Source of the DNA: an uncultured Mycoplasmatota bacterium
GTDB taxonomy: Bacteria; Bacillota_I; Bacilli_A; RF39; UBA660
Length of the DNA stretch: 64,000 nucleotides
NCBI GenBank assembly: GCA_900549285.1
Contig: URNW01000003.1
Span: 23,204-87,203, forward strand
Reading direction: 5' to 3'
Positions 55,468-64,000 of this stretch are shown here, piece after piece. Both the position numbers and the translations under genes were made by a program. The notes below the pieces were generated by a model. That model ran no database searches. It was not told where the DNA came from and saw only the letters and a list, made by a program, of their open reading frames with translations. Positions within the stretch are counted from its first letter, which is position 1; each line of letters starts with the position of its first letter.

Positions 55468-56731
55468 GATTTTCCTCCCCCACTAGAGTAAATGAAATAT
55501 TTGGTTTAATCTTATTAGCAATAGCCATAATTTCTTCCTTTGTAACATCCCGAATCATTTTAATTCTCTCTTCAATAAGAGGAAGACCATCTAAAATATG
55601 AAAAATATAATTATTTAAAATTCCCCCAGGATTGTCTAAAGACAAATTAAGAGAAAAAATAAAACTTTCTTTGGCATTATTTAACTCATCTTCACTAAAT
55701 TTTCCAATTTTCATTTCTTTAAAAGCTTGTTTAATTAATTTTACTGCTTTACTAACATCATTTTTACTAATCGAAGTTTGAATCATTAATAAATTATCAT
55801 ATTTAAGATAAACACTTTTTACTCCATAACATAAAGAGTTTTTTTCTCTTAATAATTGATATAACTTTGTATTTAGACCCCCACCTCCTAAAAGATAATT
55901 ATAAAAATACATAGTTATAACTTTTTCTTTATCTGTTAAATGTTCCAAATTATAAATTTGTACTAAATTAGTCTCTAAAAAGTGCGATAATTCTTCATAG
56001 TTTCTAACTTTTTTTACACATTTATTTTCTACATATAATGAAAGATTCTTATCTGTTTTAACAACAGGATTTTTAAAGTATTTAAAAATAAGGTTTGCAA
56101 CCAAATCCATATCTAAATCTCCGATAAGATATATATCACAATCTGACTGCATTAAATCAGTATAAGCACAAGAAAGCATCTTAGGACTAATATCTTCAAG
56201 TTCTTGTATCGTACCTAAAATTCCATAACTACTAGGAGAAGAAGAATCTAATTTAGCCAATGCTTTTTTTAAGCTAACACGATTAATATTCTCACCAACA
56301 CCTAATATCTCATCATGCAAACGATTTTTAACAATATTGAAATTCCGAATATCGAATTCATCTGCTTCAATCGCAGGATGTAAAATCATTTCAAATGGCA
56401 ACTTTAAGACCTTTTCTAAATAATCTTTTTCTTTCACAAATTTAGGATTTAAAAAATTAAGAACAAAAGATGTCATGAGTAAATTTCCAGTTTTATTAGT
56501 AGAACCATAAAAACTAGCTTGATATAATTCTTCTAAATAACGAACTACTTCCTTTCTTGTTGCATATTTACTAGAGCAATCGCTCATAAGATCAGAAAGA
56601 AAAGTTTTTACCATCACATCTTCTCTCTTCGCCTGACTCTTAAAAATTATTTCCATTTGACAAGTTTTAAACTGATTCGTTTTAACCGTATACAAGTTAA
56701 AAGAAGGATATAGAAATTTTTTATATTCCAC
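55454..56731 (-). CDS. M16-family protein without zinc motif, YmfF-like
   Basis: About 425 residues with the M16 fold (EIIFKSQAKRED, ELYQASFYGS, YFYNYLLGGGGLNTKLYQLLREKNSLCYGV, the last being the M16 C-domain signature). The HxxEH motif is absent, as in the non-catalytic subunit of heterodimeric M16 pairs. The frame opens with GTG at 56740. The GTG at 56731 has GAGGTG six bases before it and is preferred. Confidence 0.87.
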   Translation of the reverse strand: MEYKKFLYPSFNLYTVKTNQFKTCQMEIIFKSQAKREDVMVKTFLSDLMSDCSSKYATRKEVVRYLEELYQASFYGSTNKTGNLLMTSFVLNFLNPKFVKEKDYLEKVLKLPFEMILHPAIEADEFDIRNFNIVKNRLHDEILGVGENINRVSLKKALAKLDSSSPSSYGILGTIQELEDISPKMLSCAYTDLMQSDCDIYLIGDLDMDLVANLIFKYFKNPVVKTDKNLSLYVENKCVKKVRNYEELSHFLETNLVQIYNLEHLTDKEKVITMYFYNYLLGGGGLNTKLYQLLREKNSLCYGVKSVYLKYDNLLMIQTSISKNDVSKAVKLIKQAFKEMKIGKFSEDELNNAKESFIFSLNLSLDNPGGILNNYIFHILDGLPLIEERIKMIRDVTKEEIMAIANKIKPNISFTLVGEENHGDN

Positions 56732-56807
56732 AGAATTCACCTCATTGATTATTATAACACAAAATATATATTTTATTAATGAACTACCTCATTTTTTATA
56801 ATTATAC

Positions 56808-56957
56808 CTAATAATTCATAACTAAAGTATCTTCTATATTAATCTTTCTTTCTTGATTCATATTATTAACTCTTGAACAAATAGCAACAATTCCAAAAAA
56901 AATTACCAAATAAAGCATAATTGCTCCTCCAAATTTTTTTAAACTTTTAACCATCAT
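56808..56957 (-). CDS. 49-residue single-TM protein divergent from lexA (possible SOS division inhibitor)
   Basis: It reads MMVKSLKKFGGAIMLYLVIF at the start, with one TM (MLYLVIFFGIVAICS) and a short polar tail (NMNQERKINIEDTLVMNY). AAGGAG lies nine bases before the ATG. A second site (GGAGG) precedes an internal ATG that would leave 36 residues. The promoter has a LexA box in its spacer. In Bacillus the divergent neighbour of lexA is yneA, an SOS cell-division suppressor with one TM. By position this may be its analogue, though it lacks a LysM domain. The function is inferred. Confidence 0.6.
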   Translation of the reverse strand: MMVKSLKKFGGAIMLYLVIFFGIVAICSRVNNMNQERKINIEDTLVMNY

Positions 56958-56990
56958 ATTTTTCAACTCCTTACACGAACATTATATCGC

Positions 56991-57004
56991 AAAACGTTTG
57001 TTCG
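56991..57004. promoter_or_regulatory. LexA-type operator in the lexA intergenic region
   Basis: Plus strand AAAACGTTTGTTCG, minus strand CGAACAAACGTTTT. It lies within the spacer between TTGATA and TATAAT of the promoter for the divergent small gene. It matches the box before recA. Confidence 0.75.
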
Positions 57005-57035
57005 TATCAAGGTTTTTTTCAATAAATACATTTGT

Positions 57036-57064
57036 TTGACAATCAAACGTTTTTATGATAAGAT
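57036..57064 (+). promoter_or_regulatory. lexA promoter
   Basis: TTGACA, 17 bases, TAAGAT. The inverted repeat GTTTG ACAAT CAAAC overlaps the -35 and may be a second operator. Confidence 0.75.
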
Positions 57065-57085
57065 GATATTGGAGGTAAACAAAAT

Positions 57086-57715
57086 ATGGAAAAAGAATTT
57101 AAAGAATTAACCGAAAAACAAAGTAATGTTCTAGATTTTATAAAAAAATTTACAGCAACACATGGCTATCCCCCATCTATTAGAGAAATAGGAAAAGCTT
57201 TAAATTTATCAAGCCCTGCAACAGTACATACTCATGTAAAAAACTTATGTAAAAGAGGTTATTTAAAAGTTGATAATAACAAATTTCGAGCAATGGAAAT
57301 TTTAGTTGATAACGAATATGAAGAAAAAAATGAAGAACTAGTAAAAGTTCCCCTTCTTGGTAAAATTACTGCAGGAAGTCCTATTGAAGCAATCGAAAGA
57401 CCAAACGAATTCTTTAATCTTCCCGCTAGCTTAATTCCAGCCAAAGAAACTATATTTACTCTAAATGTTAGTGGTGAATCTATGATCAATGCTGGTATCT
57501 TTGATGGCGATATTGTAATCGTTCAAAAACAAAATACAGCACGAAATGGAGATATTGTAGTAGCTATGACTAGTGAATATGAAGTAACATTAAAAACTTT
57601 TTATAAAGAAAGTGATCACATTCGCTTGCAACCAGAAAATGATACAATGGCCCCAATCATACTAGATAATGTAACAATATTAGGAAAAGCAATCGGACTA
57701 TATCGAAAATTTTAG
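57086..57715 (+). CDS. lexA: LexA repressor
   Basis: A 209-residue SOS repressor. The winged HTH (GYPPSIREIGKALNLSSPATVHTHVKNL) and S24 autoprotease are intact: cleavage site ITAGSP, Ser in SGESMINAGIFDGD, Lys in VTLKTFY. It is autoregulated through its upstream box and controls at least recA and the small divergent gene here. The ribosome site is TTGGAGG. Confidence 0.97.
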   Translation: MEKEFKELTEKQSNVLDFIKKFTATHGYPPSIREIGKALNLSSPATVHTHVKNLCKRGYLKVDNNKFRAMEILVDNEYEEKNEELVKVPLLGKITAGSPIEAIERPNEFFNLPASLIPAKETIFTLNVSGESMINAGIFDGDIVIVQKQNTARNGDIVVAMTSEYEVTLKTFYKESDHIRLQPENDTMAPIILDNVTILGKAIGLYRKF

Positions 57716-57720
57716 CCAAC

Positions 57721-57747
57721 AAAAAACTGTCAATTGACAGTTTTTTT
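57721..57747. terminator. Bidirectional terminator after lexA
   Basis: AAAACTGTCAATTGACAGTTTT is a perfect palindrome with A and T runs on its flanks. Confidence 0.85.
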
Positions 57748-57749
57748 AA

Positions 57750-59192
57750 TTAAGCATTTCTTCTTTTAAGATAAACTACTGCACCAATAATTCCAGCAAA
57801 ACTTAATGCTCCACCAATAGCATAAATTCCTAAAGAATCAAATGTTTGAGGAACTTGTTCTGGTGTTTCTGTTGAAGAATCACTACTTGGTTGACTTGCA
57901 AGTAAATCACGATCACTAACTACATAAGATCCATTTTTAGCAAATGCAAATTCCACTTTACCTTTAATAGCATTAGGATTAGAAACTAATTGTAGTCCAC
58001 TTTGTTCATCATAATAATAAACAAATAATTTACCATCAAATTCCTCACCTAACTGAGTATCAAAATGAATACCATCTTTAAAAGAATCTAATCCTGTAAC
58101 ATTAACAAATATAACGCCTTCACCTTGATACTTCTTTAAAGCTTCAATAGTAGTCTCCTCAGTTGGAACAATATCAAATTTATCTAAAGATTCTCCTAAA
58201 CTTTCATCTATATTTTCTTTAGAAATTGCAAAACTAATTCCATCTACACTAATAGCAATACCTTGGATATCTTGATCACTTAAAACAGCTCCTGTAATAC
58301 TTTCTAGATCCTCGAAATTATTTTCATCAACAATATAATATAAATTCTCATCTAATTCATATTTTTTATTATTAGCATAATTCAATTTGTAATTACCACT
58401 TAAAGTTTCAGTTGTACTTTCTTTTGCAGAATTATTAGTTACTTTCATAGAAGTATTACTATCAAGCAAAATTTCTAAATTACCAGTTACTGTTTGCTCT
58501 GTTCCCGCTGTAGGACTATTTGTACCAATAACTAAATCTTTATCGTTATCTTGAAATTTATTATCAGCAATTGTAATTGTTCCAATACTTTTCACTCTAC
58601 TAGCATCCTTTATTTTTACCTTAATAGCCCCTGCAGTTGAATTTTCTTGAGTAGCAACTACATTTTTAAAAGTATTACCAACAATTTTAATACTAGCAAC
58701 ATTTACATCATATTTTGCACCATTACCTAAATTAAGATCAATTCCAGCAGCACTTCTTTTGATTAATTCTTCCTCAGGATTTCCTGAATAATCCCCATCA
58801 CCAATATTTTTGGTATCACTAGAATCAAAAATTGAATTAGTAACATTAATACTCTCTAAATACTCGCCATAAATACCAGCTTTAGTATAATTTTTAAATG
58901 TTACATTTTCAATAACGACTTTACCAGCATTACCTAAATAAAGCAAAATATCCTTTGTTCCTTCCCCATCTAAAGTTACATTTTTAATAGTAACATCTTT
59001 AGCATCTGAAATATTTAATCCACCAGTAATTGTAAACTTTCCAGCTCCATCAATAACCATATCATCTTCTAGTTTAATATCAGATGCCTTCATATCTTTT
59101 TCCATAGTTAAAGCACTAGCACTCATGCCAAATCCTATGGTGCAACAAATAGAAAATAGTATGAGTGATAAGCTTTTAAATTTCTTTCTCAT
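57750..59192 (-). CDS. Surface protein with beta-helix repeats and a VPQTF-type sorting signal
   Basis: A 480-residue exported protein. After a signal peptide ending SASA, residues 40-250 show strand repeats such as DVTIKNVTLDG, VVIENVTFKN, SINVTNSIFDSS and IKIVGNTFKN, typical of a right-handed beta-helix. The C-terminus is STETPEQVPQTFDSLGIYAIGG, a hydrophobic helix and LKRRNA, a sortase signal with VPQTF. It is divergent from a class B sortase 160 bases away. The start at 59192 follows TAGGAGGAG. Confidence 0.8.
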   Translation of the reverse strand: MRKKFKSLSLILFSICCTIGFGMSASALTMEKDMKASDIKLEDDMVIDGAGKFTITGGLNISDAKDVTIKNVTLDGEGTKDILLYLGNAGKVVIENVTFKNYTKAGIYGEYLESINVTNSIFDSSDTKNIGDGDYSGNPEEELIKRSAAGIDLNLGNGAKYDVNVASIKIVGNTFKNVVATQENSTAGAIKVKIKDASRVKSIGTITIADNKFQDNDKDLVIGTNSPTAGTEQTVTGNLEILLDSNTSMKVTNNSAKESTTETLSGNYKLNYANNKKYELDENLYYIVDENNFEDLESITGAVLSDQDIQGIAISVDGISFAISKENIDESLGESLDKFDIVPTEETTIEALKKYQGEGVIFVNVTGLDSFKDGIHFDTQLGEEFDGKLFVYYYDEQSGLQLVSNPNAIKGKVEFAFAKNGSYVVSDRDLLASQPSSDSSTETPEQVPQTFDSLGIYAIGGALSFAGIIGAVVYLKRRNA

Positions 59193-59369
59193 ATTTCTCC
59201 TCCTATACAAACTTAATAGCCACAGAAATCACATAGCTATATTTACCTATATTATATCATAAAATAATACATTTTAAAGAGATTATACTTTTTTTTCACA
59301 GATTTTACACATATATGTAAAAGTAATGCTTTTTCACTCAAGTTTTGTTATAATATAAATGGTGATAAA

Positions 59370-60209
59370 ATGTCTGCAAAAAAAAGAAAATATAAAATAA
59401 AAAAGAAAAATTTAATAGCATTAATAATTTTGTTAATTGCTTTTGTCTTTCTAATAAAATCAGGGATTAATTTAATAAACTATTTTATTGATACAAATAA
59501 AACTAATAATGAAATTAAAAAAATAGAAGATGCCGTAGAAATAGAAGAAATAGAAGATAGTGATAACACTGAAATAATTAAACAAGAAGAAACAATACCA
59601 AAGGAAAACCCTTATTGGGATTATATTAAAATGAATTTAATTAATGTAAATTTTGATGAACTTTTAAAAATTAACAATGAAACAAAAGGATGGATACAAG
59701 TAAATGGAACAAATATCAATTATCCCTTTGTCCAAACGAGTAACAATGATTATTATTTAAATCATTCCTTTAATAAAAGCTACAATCAAGCAGGATGGGT
59801 TTTCATGGATTATCGAAATAATACAGAAAACTATGATAAAAATACAATTTTATATGCTCATGGTATGAATAACAAAACCATGTTTGGATCTTTAAGAAAT
59901 ATTCTTAGTAGTTCTTGGTATAATAACAGTGATAATCACATCATTAAACTTTCTGCTCCAACTGAAAATACTTTATGGCAAGTATTTAGTGTTTATCATA
60001 TTAAAACAACCAATGATTACATTCAAACCAGATTTACTTCTGATCAAGAATATCTAAACTTTTTAAATAAACTAAAAGATCGAAGTGCTGTTACTTTTGA
60101 CACAACGGTAAGTGCTAGTGATAAAATCCTAACTCTTTCTACTTGCTATAATAAAACCGATAAAGTAGTAATGCATGCAAAACTAATAAAAAGAGAAGCT
60201 AGAAACTAA
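59370..60209 (+). CDS. Class B sortase with Lys in place of the catalytic Arg
   Basis: A 279-residue sortase. An N-terminal TM (LIALIILLIAFVFLIKSG) is followed by an acidic stalk and the sortase domain with NINYPFVQTSNNDYYL, LYAHGMNN (His) and TLSTCYN (Cys 259). The usual Arg before the last strand (KR(I/L)V in relatives) reads TDKVVMHA, so Lys replaces Arg. ATG at 59370 has GGTGAT before it. It is probably the enzyme for the VPQTF protein. It converges with the U32 gene, overlapping by 4 bases. Confidence 0.85.
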   Translation: MSAKKRKYKIKKKNLIALIILLIAFVFLIKSGINLINYFIDTNKTNNEIKKIEDAVEIEEIEDSDNTEIIKQEETIPKENPYWDYIKMNLINVNFDELLKINNETKGWIQVNGTNINYPFVQTSNNDYYLNHSFNKSYNQAGWVFMDYRNNTENYDKNTILYAHGMNNKTMFGSLRNILSSSWYNNSDNHIIKLSAPTENTLWQVFSVYHIKTTNDYIQTRFTSDQEYLNFLNKLKDRSAVTFDTTVSASDKILTLSTCYNKTDKVVMHAKLIKREARN

Positions 60210-62383
60210 TAATCTAACTTCTTTTTAACATGAGAAATAATTTTCTTTACTTCTTCTTTCGTTTCATTAAATAACTCAATTCGGTAAACATCCATGAAAG
60301 GATTTACATTTTCTAATTCCCATACATGATCACTAAATAAATGAGTAAATTGATCAAACATAATAGGAAAATTCTTACTATTAGATACTAATTTATAATA
60401 ATCATTTTTTAAATGTAAAGATTTTTGCATATTATATTTCATAATCATATATTCAATTCGTCCATAAATAATTTCTTCTACTTCTATAGAAGAATCTAAA
60501 TGACTTACTAATAAATCTAAATCATCTTCTTTTAATTCAGGACTTAACGTAATTCTTTTAACACCTAAATCGTGCAATAAATAAACCATTTTACTATTTA
60601 CCACATTAAAATAATAATCACTAATAACTAAATTATTAGCTGTATAACATAAACTTCCCGTCTCTCCGATTAACAAACGATCATTTTCTCTTTTTAAAAA
60701 TGAATTACAAACTCGATCTAATCGTAAATAAATATTTGAATTTTTATATCTCTGATATAAATTTTCATCACAAACATAAATATAATCCACATTATTTTCT
60801 AAAGCAACCAATAATTGTTCTTCACTACGAACCAGAATACTTAACTTAGGTTTCTTTTTTTCTCTATGAAAAGAGGTATTGAATAAAGGTAAAGATATTT
60901 CTTTTCTATTTATTTCTGTTTTTTTATACATCAATTCTTTTATTAAATTTCTTTTAAGCTGATTTAATAAACTCATAGGCAAAAAGACATTATGATCCAT
61001 TTGAATATTGATATCTAAAACTTCAAATAAAGTATCACCAAGTTTAGTAAATACTTCTTTAAGACGTTCTTTCGGAACAGGACTTTTTTTAGCTTCTTCT
61101 ACTAAAATAGAATGATCTTCAACTAAAATATCTTTATACTGATATTCTACTCTTAAAGGTTGATTTACAAAAGCTTTAATTCTACACTTAATAAATATTT
61201 TCTTCTCTTTTATATTCTTAATCTCTTCTATTAGTTTCTTATTCGTAGTAAGATAAACATCTCCGCCCTTCTTTAGCTGAATTTTATTATCAATATAAAC
61301 AATATCCCCTTTTTTAGCATGGTTAATAAGAAGCATCTTTTTATTATACAAGAAATTAACAATCATTCCTTTTTGATTTGGAAGTCGAATTCCATCTTCT
61401 TGATTCAATTCATAATCCAATTTAATTTTAATCTTTTTCTGATCAACCCCCATAACTTCACCAATTTTTACTCCCTGATGATTAGAGGAATAGAAACTGA
61501 TCCAATCTTCATCCTTTTCACCGCATATATAACCCTTAGTAAATCCCCTATTATACAAGCTTTTTAGCAAAAATAATTCCTGATAAGTAATTGTATAATC
61601 ATCATAATCCAATAATTTACGATAAAGACTAGTTACATAATATACATACTCAGGGCTTTTCATTCTTCCTTCAATTTTAAAGCTTAAAATTTTAGATTTT
61701 TTTAATTCTAAAAAATAATCCATAGTATTAAGTTCTTTAGGACTTAATAAATATTGATTTTCAGCAATTACATTTTGATCATAATCTTTTAAAGTATAAG
61801 GAAGACGACATAACCCTGCACATTCTCCTCTATTTCCACTTCGATCAAGTAAAAATGATGAAAATAAACATTGTCCAGAATAACTAACACATAAAGCTCC
61901 ATGAATAAATACTTCCAATTCCATATTAGTATCTAACTTCTTGATTTCATCTAAGCTAAGTTCCCGAGCTAAAACAACGCGAGAAACACCTAATTTTTCT
62001 AAAAAACGAATTTGCTCTATATTATGCGTATGAGCTTGCGTCGAAGCATGAACTAAAAAATCTGGAAAATACTTACGAACTAAAGTAATCATTCCCAAAT
62101 CTTGCATAATTAAAGCATCAACACCAATTTCATATAAATAAGAAATATAATGAAGGCAATCTTGTAATTCAGATTCATAAATAATAGTATTTACTGTAAC
62201 ATAAATCTTAACATCATATAAATGAGCATATAAAACAGCTTCTTTTAACTCTTCATTCGTAAAGTTAGCTGCATACTTACGTGCTCCAAATAACTTTCCA
62301 GCTAAATATACCGCATCTGCTCCACCTTTTATCGCTGCTTTTAATGCTTCCATAGATCCAGCTGGTGCAAGTAATTCTTTCAT
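60206..62383 (-). CDS. U32-family peptidase
   Basis: A 725-residue U32 (collagenase-like/RlhA-type) protein. It opens KELLAPAGSMEALKAAIKGGADAVYL. The family signature ELEVFIHGALCVSYSGQC with a Cys set (GNRGECAGLCR) is near 165-195. The C-terminal half includes a DUF3656-like region. Relatives act in 23S rRNA hydroxylation or as peptidases, and the role here is not decided. The ribosome site is GGGGAG. Confidence 0.9.
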   Translation of the reverse strand: MKELLAPAGSMEALKAAIKGGADAVYLAGKLFGARKYAANFTNEELKEAVLYAHLYDVKIYVTVNTIIYESELQDCLHYISYLYEIGVDALIMQDLGMITLVRKYFPDFLVHASTQAHTHNIEQIRFLEKLGVSRVVLARELSLDEIKKLDTNMELEVFIHGALCVSYSGQCLFSSFLLDRSGNRGECAGLCRLPYTLKDYDQNVIAENQYLLSPKELNTMDYFLELKKSKILSFKIEGRMKSPEYVYYVTSLYRKLLDYDDYTITYQELFLLKSLYNRGFTKGYICGEKDEDWISFYSSNHQGVKIGEVMGVDQKKIKIKLDYELNQEDGIRLPNQKGMIVNFLYNKKMLLINHAKKGDIVYIDNKIQLKKGGDVYLTTNKKLIEEIKNIKEKKIFIKCRIKAFVNQPLRVEYQYKDILVEDHSILVEEAKKSPVPKERLKEVFTKLGDTLFEVLDINIQMDHNVFLPMSLLNQLKRNLIKELMYKKTEINRKEISLPLFNTSFHREKKKPKLSILVRSEEQLLVALENNVDYIYVCDENLYQRYKNSNIYLRLDRVCNSFLKRENDRLLIGETGSLCYTANNLVISDYYFNVVNSKMVYLLHDLGVKRITLSPELKEDDLDLLVSHLDSSIEVEEIIYGRIEYMIMKYNMQKSLHLKNDYYKLVSNSKNFPIMFDQFTHLFSDHVWELENVNPFMDVYRIELFNETKEEVKKIISHVKKKLDY

Positions 62384-62790
62384 TGAATCAACTCCCCAAA
62401 AAGTACCTATATTATAACATAATTTCTAAACGCCATGCGAAATTTGTCGAACACTTTTTCTTGATTATTTCTTCACTTACCTTCATAATAAAGTCTTGAG
62501 CATTGGGACTGGTGTCTACTAAATTAGACAATTTTCTATTTCTTACCTCCTTTACTTAAGGGGTTTGGAAGACATAGAAAGGAGTATTCTTTAGTTAGTG
62601 AGGTATTTTTTATCCAAACTTATAAATTGGTTTCAACCAAAAAAGGCATCAACTATTATTATTGTAAAAAACAATATAACAGTTAATGTCTACAAAAACA
62701 AGTAGGCATTTAGACCTAATGCTCTACTAATTTAAGTATAATATATTTATCGAATAAACTCAAGAACTTTATATTATAATTCTTAACAAA
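62384..62790. other. Gene-free stretch between the U32 and DUF6273-like genes
   Basis: No frame with a convincing start and ribosome site is seen. The inverted repeat TGTCTACTAAATTAGACA lies at 62513-62530. An AAAGGAGGTAAG motif on the minus strand resembles the leader of an insertion-sequence orf, but no transposase follows. It may be degenerate mobile DNA. Confidence 0.3.
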
Positions 62791-64000
62791 TTACCAACTT
62801 AAACTTATATAAGTTCGTCCATTAACAATAGTATCTTCTCCCATAACATATTTTCCATTATATCCAACAGCTAAATAATCGAGTGTAAAAACAACACTAC
62901 CATCACTTGCATCAAAACCAGAATTTTTACCATAACTAGAAGATACCCACTCAGTCCAAGTCATTCCTCCTTCAAATTCAAATGTACCATAATTTTCCAC
63001 AGTAAATCCAGGTTTAGAAACAACATCACTTGAGATAACATAAGGATTAGAAACAGAACCATTACCAGAAGAAATTGTAACATTATTAGCTAAATTAATG
63101 ACAGGACGGACACCACGTAAAAGACGAACGTCGCCGTCGCCAAGTCTATCGCTCGAATTCACACTAAATACACTAGCCCAGCTATCAGAATCAGCACTAT
63201 AAGGAGACATAGTCCAATAATATTGATTATTATATAAATAATAACTTGTATTATTTTGTCCAAATACACCTCCTGCCATAGAAACTTCATCTGCGGTTAT
63301 TAATCCTACTGGATTAGATAACGCTTTATTTCCTTTACTACTTTCACTTACGGTATACAAATCTGCACTATTACTGCATTTTAATGTTGGTGTCTTATTT
63401 ATATATAATCTTTCATATGCCTTATAGTAAAGTGTTCTACTTGATGAACTACTCCAACTATATCCTGTTCTCATTTCTCTATCTCCACAGAATCCTGCTT
63501 CTGTACTGATCTTATCTGAATAACTTGCTAAATTGCTACTATACCAACTATCTATTACTGTTTTAATTGGACTATTTCTTGTATTTCCATGCTGTTGTCC
63601 AGTTGTGTACATGTATCCTACGTACTCACTTCGATCATAACTTGAGTTAAATGCTTGTGAACTATTAATCATTGTACTTTCACCTGTTGTTGCCGTACTT
63701 GTTCCATTATAAATTAATCTAATAGATCCATCTCCATTGATTCTGATAATTCGCCAATAGTATCCTGCAAATCTAACCCAGTTATTACCCACTGCTCCTC
63801 TAAAGTAATAACTTTCTCCCCAATCATCTTCTGTTTTATATACTCCCTCATCTGTTGTTGCTACACTTGCAAAATTCGGTTTCCCTTCATTTACTTTACT
63901 ATTCGCTAATATTGTATTACAAGCTTCTCCTTGACATAATTGTATATCAAAATACAAATAACATTTTGTCCCTTTCTTAGTCATTGGTGTTACAGTTAAA
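62791..64000 (-). CDS. DUF6273-like C-type-lectin-fold surface protein (partial, runs off the right edge)
   Basis: At least 402 residues, open to the window edge; the ATG at 63984 is internal. RFAGYYWRIIRINGDGSIRLIY and YYWTMSPYSADSDSW, followed by GVRPVINL, match the layout of the DUF6273/FGE-like lectin fold (WRxL near the start, GVRPxI near the end). After it comes an Asn/Ser-rich linker and a C-terminal beta domain. Between the two lectin motifs is an unusually GC-rich run of codons (63101-63165). An exported surface role is likely but the signal is outside the window. Confidence 0.7.
   Translation of the reverse strand, partial: LTVTPMTKKGTKCYLYFDIQLCQGEACNTILANSKVNEGKPNFASVATTDEGVYKTEDDWGESYYFRGAVGNNWVRFAGYYWRIIRINGDGSIRLIYNGTSTATTGESTMINSSQAFNSSYDRSEYVGYMYTTGQQHGNTRNSPIKTVIDSWYSSNLASYSDKISTEAGFCGDREMRTGYSWSSSSSRTLYYKAYERLYINKTPTLKCSNSADLYTVSESSKGNKALSNPVGLITADEVSMAGGVFGQNNTSYYLYNNQYYWTMSPYSADSDSWASVFSVNSSDRLGDGDVRLLRGVRPVINLANNVTISSGNGSVSNPYVISSDVVSKPGFTVENYGTFEFEGGMTWTEWVSSSYGKNSGFDASDGSVVFTLDYLAVGYNGKYVMGEDTIVNGRTYISLSW

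Noticed and set aside
1..64000. CRISPR arrays, rRNA genes, prophage or replication origin
   Set aside because: No regularly spaced repeats, rRNA sequence, phage structural genes or DnaA-box cluster were seen by eye.

Overview
The window is AT-rich bacterial chromosome with low-GC Gram-positive features: sigma-A-type promoters, strong AGGAGG-type ribosome sites, RNase J1/J2 and RNase Y, AddAB, YtxH/DUF948, LiaF-like, SpoVB/YtgP-like and Cse60-like proteins, class B sortases, a T-box and a tmRNA tag ending in YAFA. TGA is a normal stop (addA and recA end with it), so this is not the Mycoplasma code. The best guess is an uncultured gut lineage of Bacilli close to the Mollicutes/RF39-type commensals. 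That placement is inference from gene style, not a phylogeny.

Layout. 1-6 kb: the edge of a HAD nucleotidase/nucleoside-hydrolase fusion, then addA and addB. 6-7.3 kb: tRNA-Asn and a decayed PD-(D/E)XK transposase-type gene. 7.4-16.6 kb: an eight-gene minus-strand cluster for a Tad-like pilus or secretion machine. It has two exported proteins, a TadE-like membrane protein, a CpaB-like protein, a TadA-type ATPase, two TadB/TadC-type platform proteins and a separately promoted VirB2-like small membrane protein. 16.6-21 kb: a YfcC-type transporter, a second transposase-type copy that has lost its catalytic core, and lysS fused to a tRNA-binding domain. 21-24.5 kb: a surface protein divergent from a class B sortase with a large cytoplasmic domain, then trmB. 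24.5-32.6 kb: a flippase, CinA-type deamidase, small proteins, a T-box-controlled aminopeptidase-tyrS operon and an InlB-repeat surface protein. 32.7-38.5 kb: an envelope cluster, an inactive-looking RNase J2 and an XRE regulator. 38.8-45.5 kb: tmRNA, prs, trmL and several unknown genes. 45.7-53.3 kb: RNase J1, a GNAT, a Ku/ligase NHEJ pair, RNase Y, recA and rpsD with a pseudoknotted leader. 53.5-60 kb: LiaF-like, two M16 proteins, a small membrane gene divergent from lexA, and a second surface-protein/sortase pair. 60-64 kb: a U32 peptidase, a 400-base gene-free stretch and the edge of a DUF6273-like surface protein.

Links between genes. Repair is well represented: AddAB resection, RecA, LexA with matching operators at recA and lexA, and Ku plus ATP-dependent ligase. 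RNA turnover and processing genes (J1, J2, Y, tmRNA, TrmB, TrmL) are dispersed. The surface programme includes the Tad-like system, two sortase/substrate pairs, an InlB-repeat protein and a possible hypervariable lectin-like protein at the right edge. The least described parts are the Tad-like cluster with its VirB2-like subunit and its Cys-repeat protein, the sortase with a cytoplasmic domain, and the SOS-operator-controlled miniprotein.
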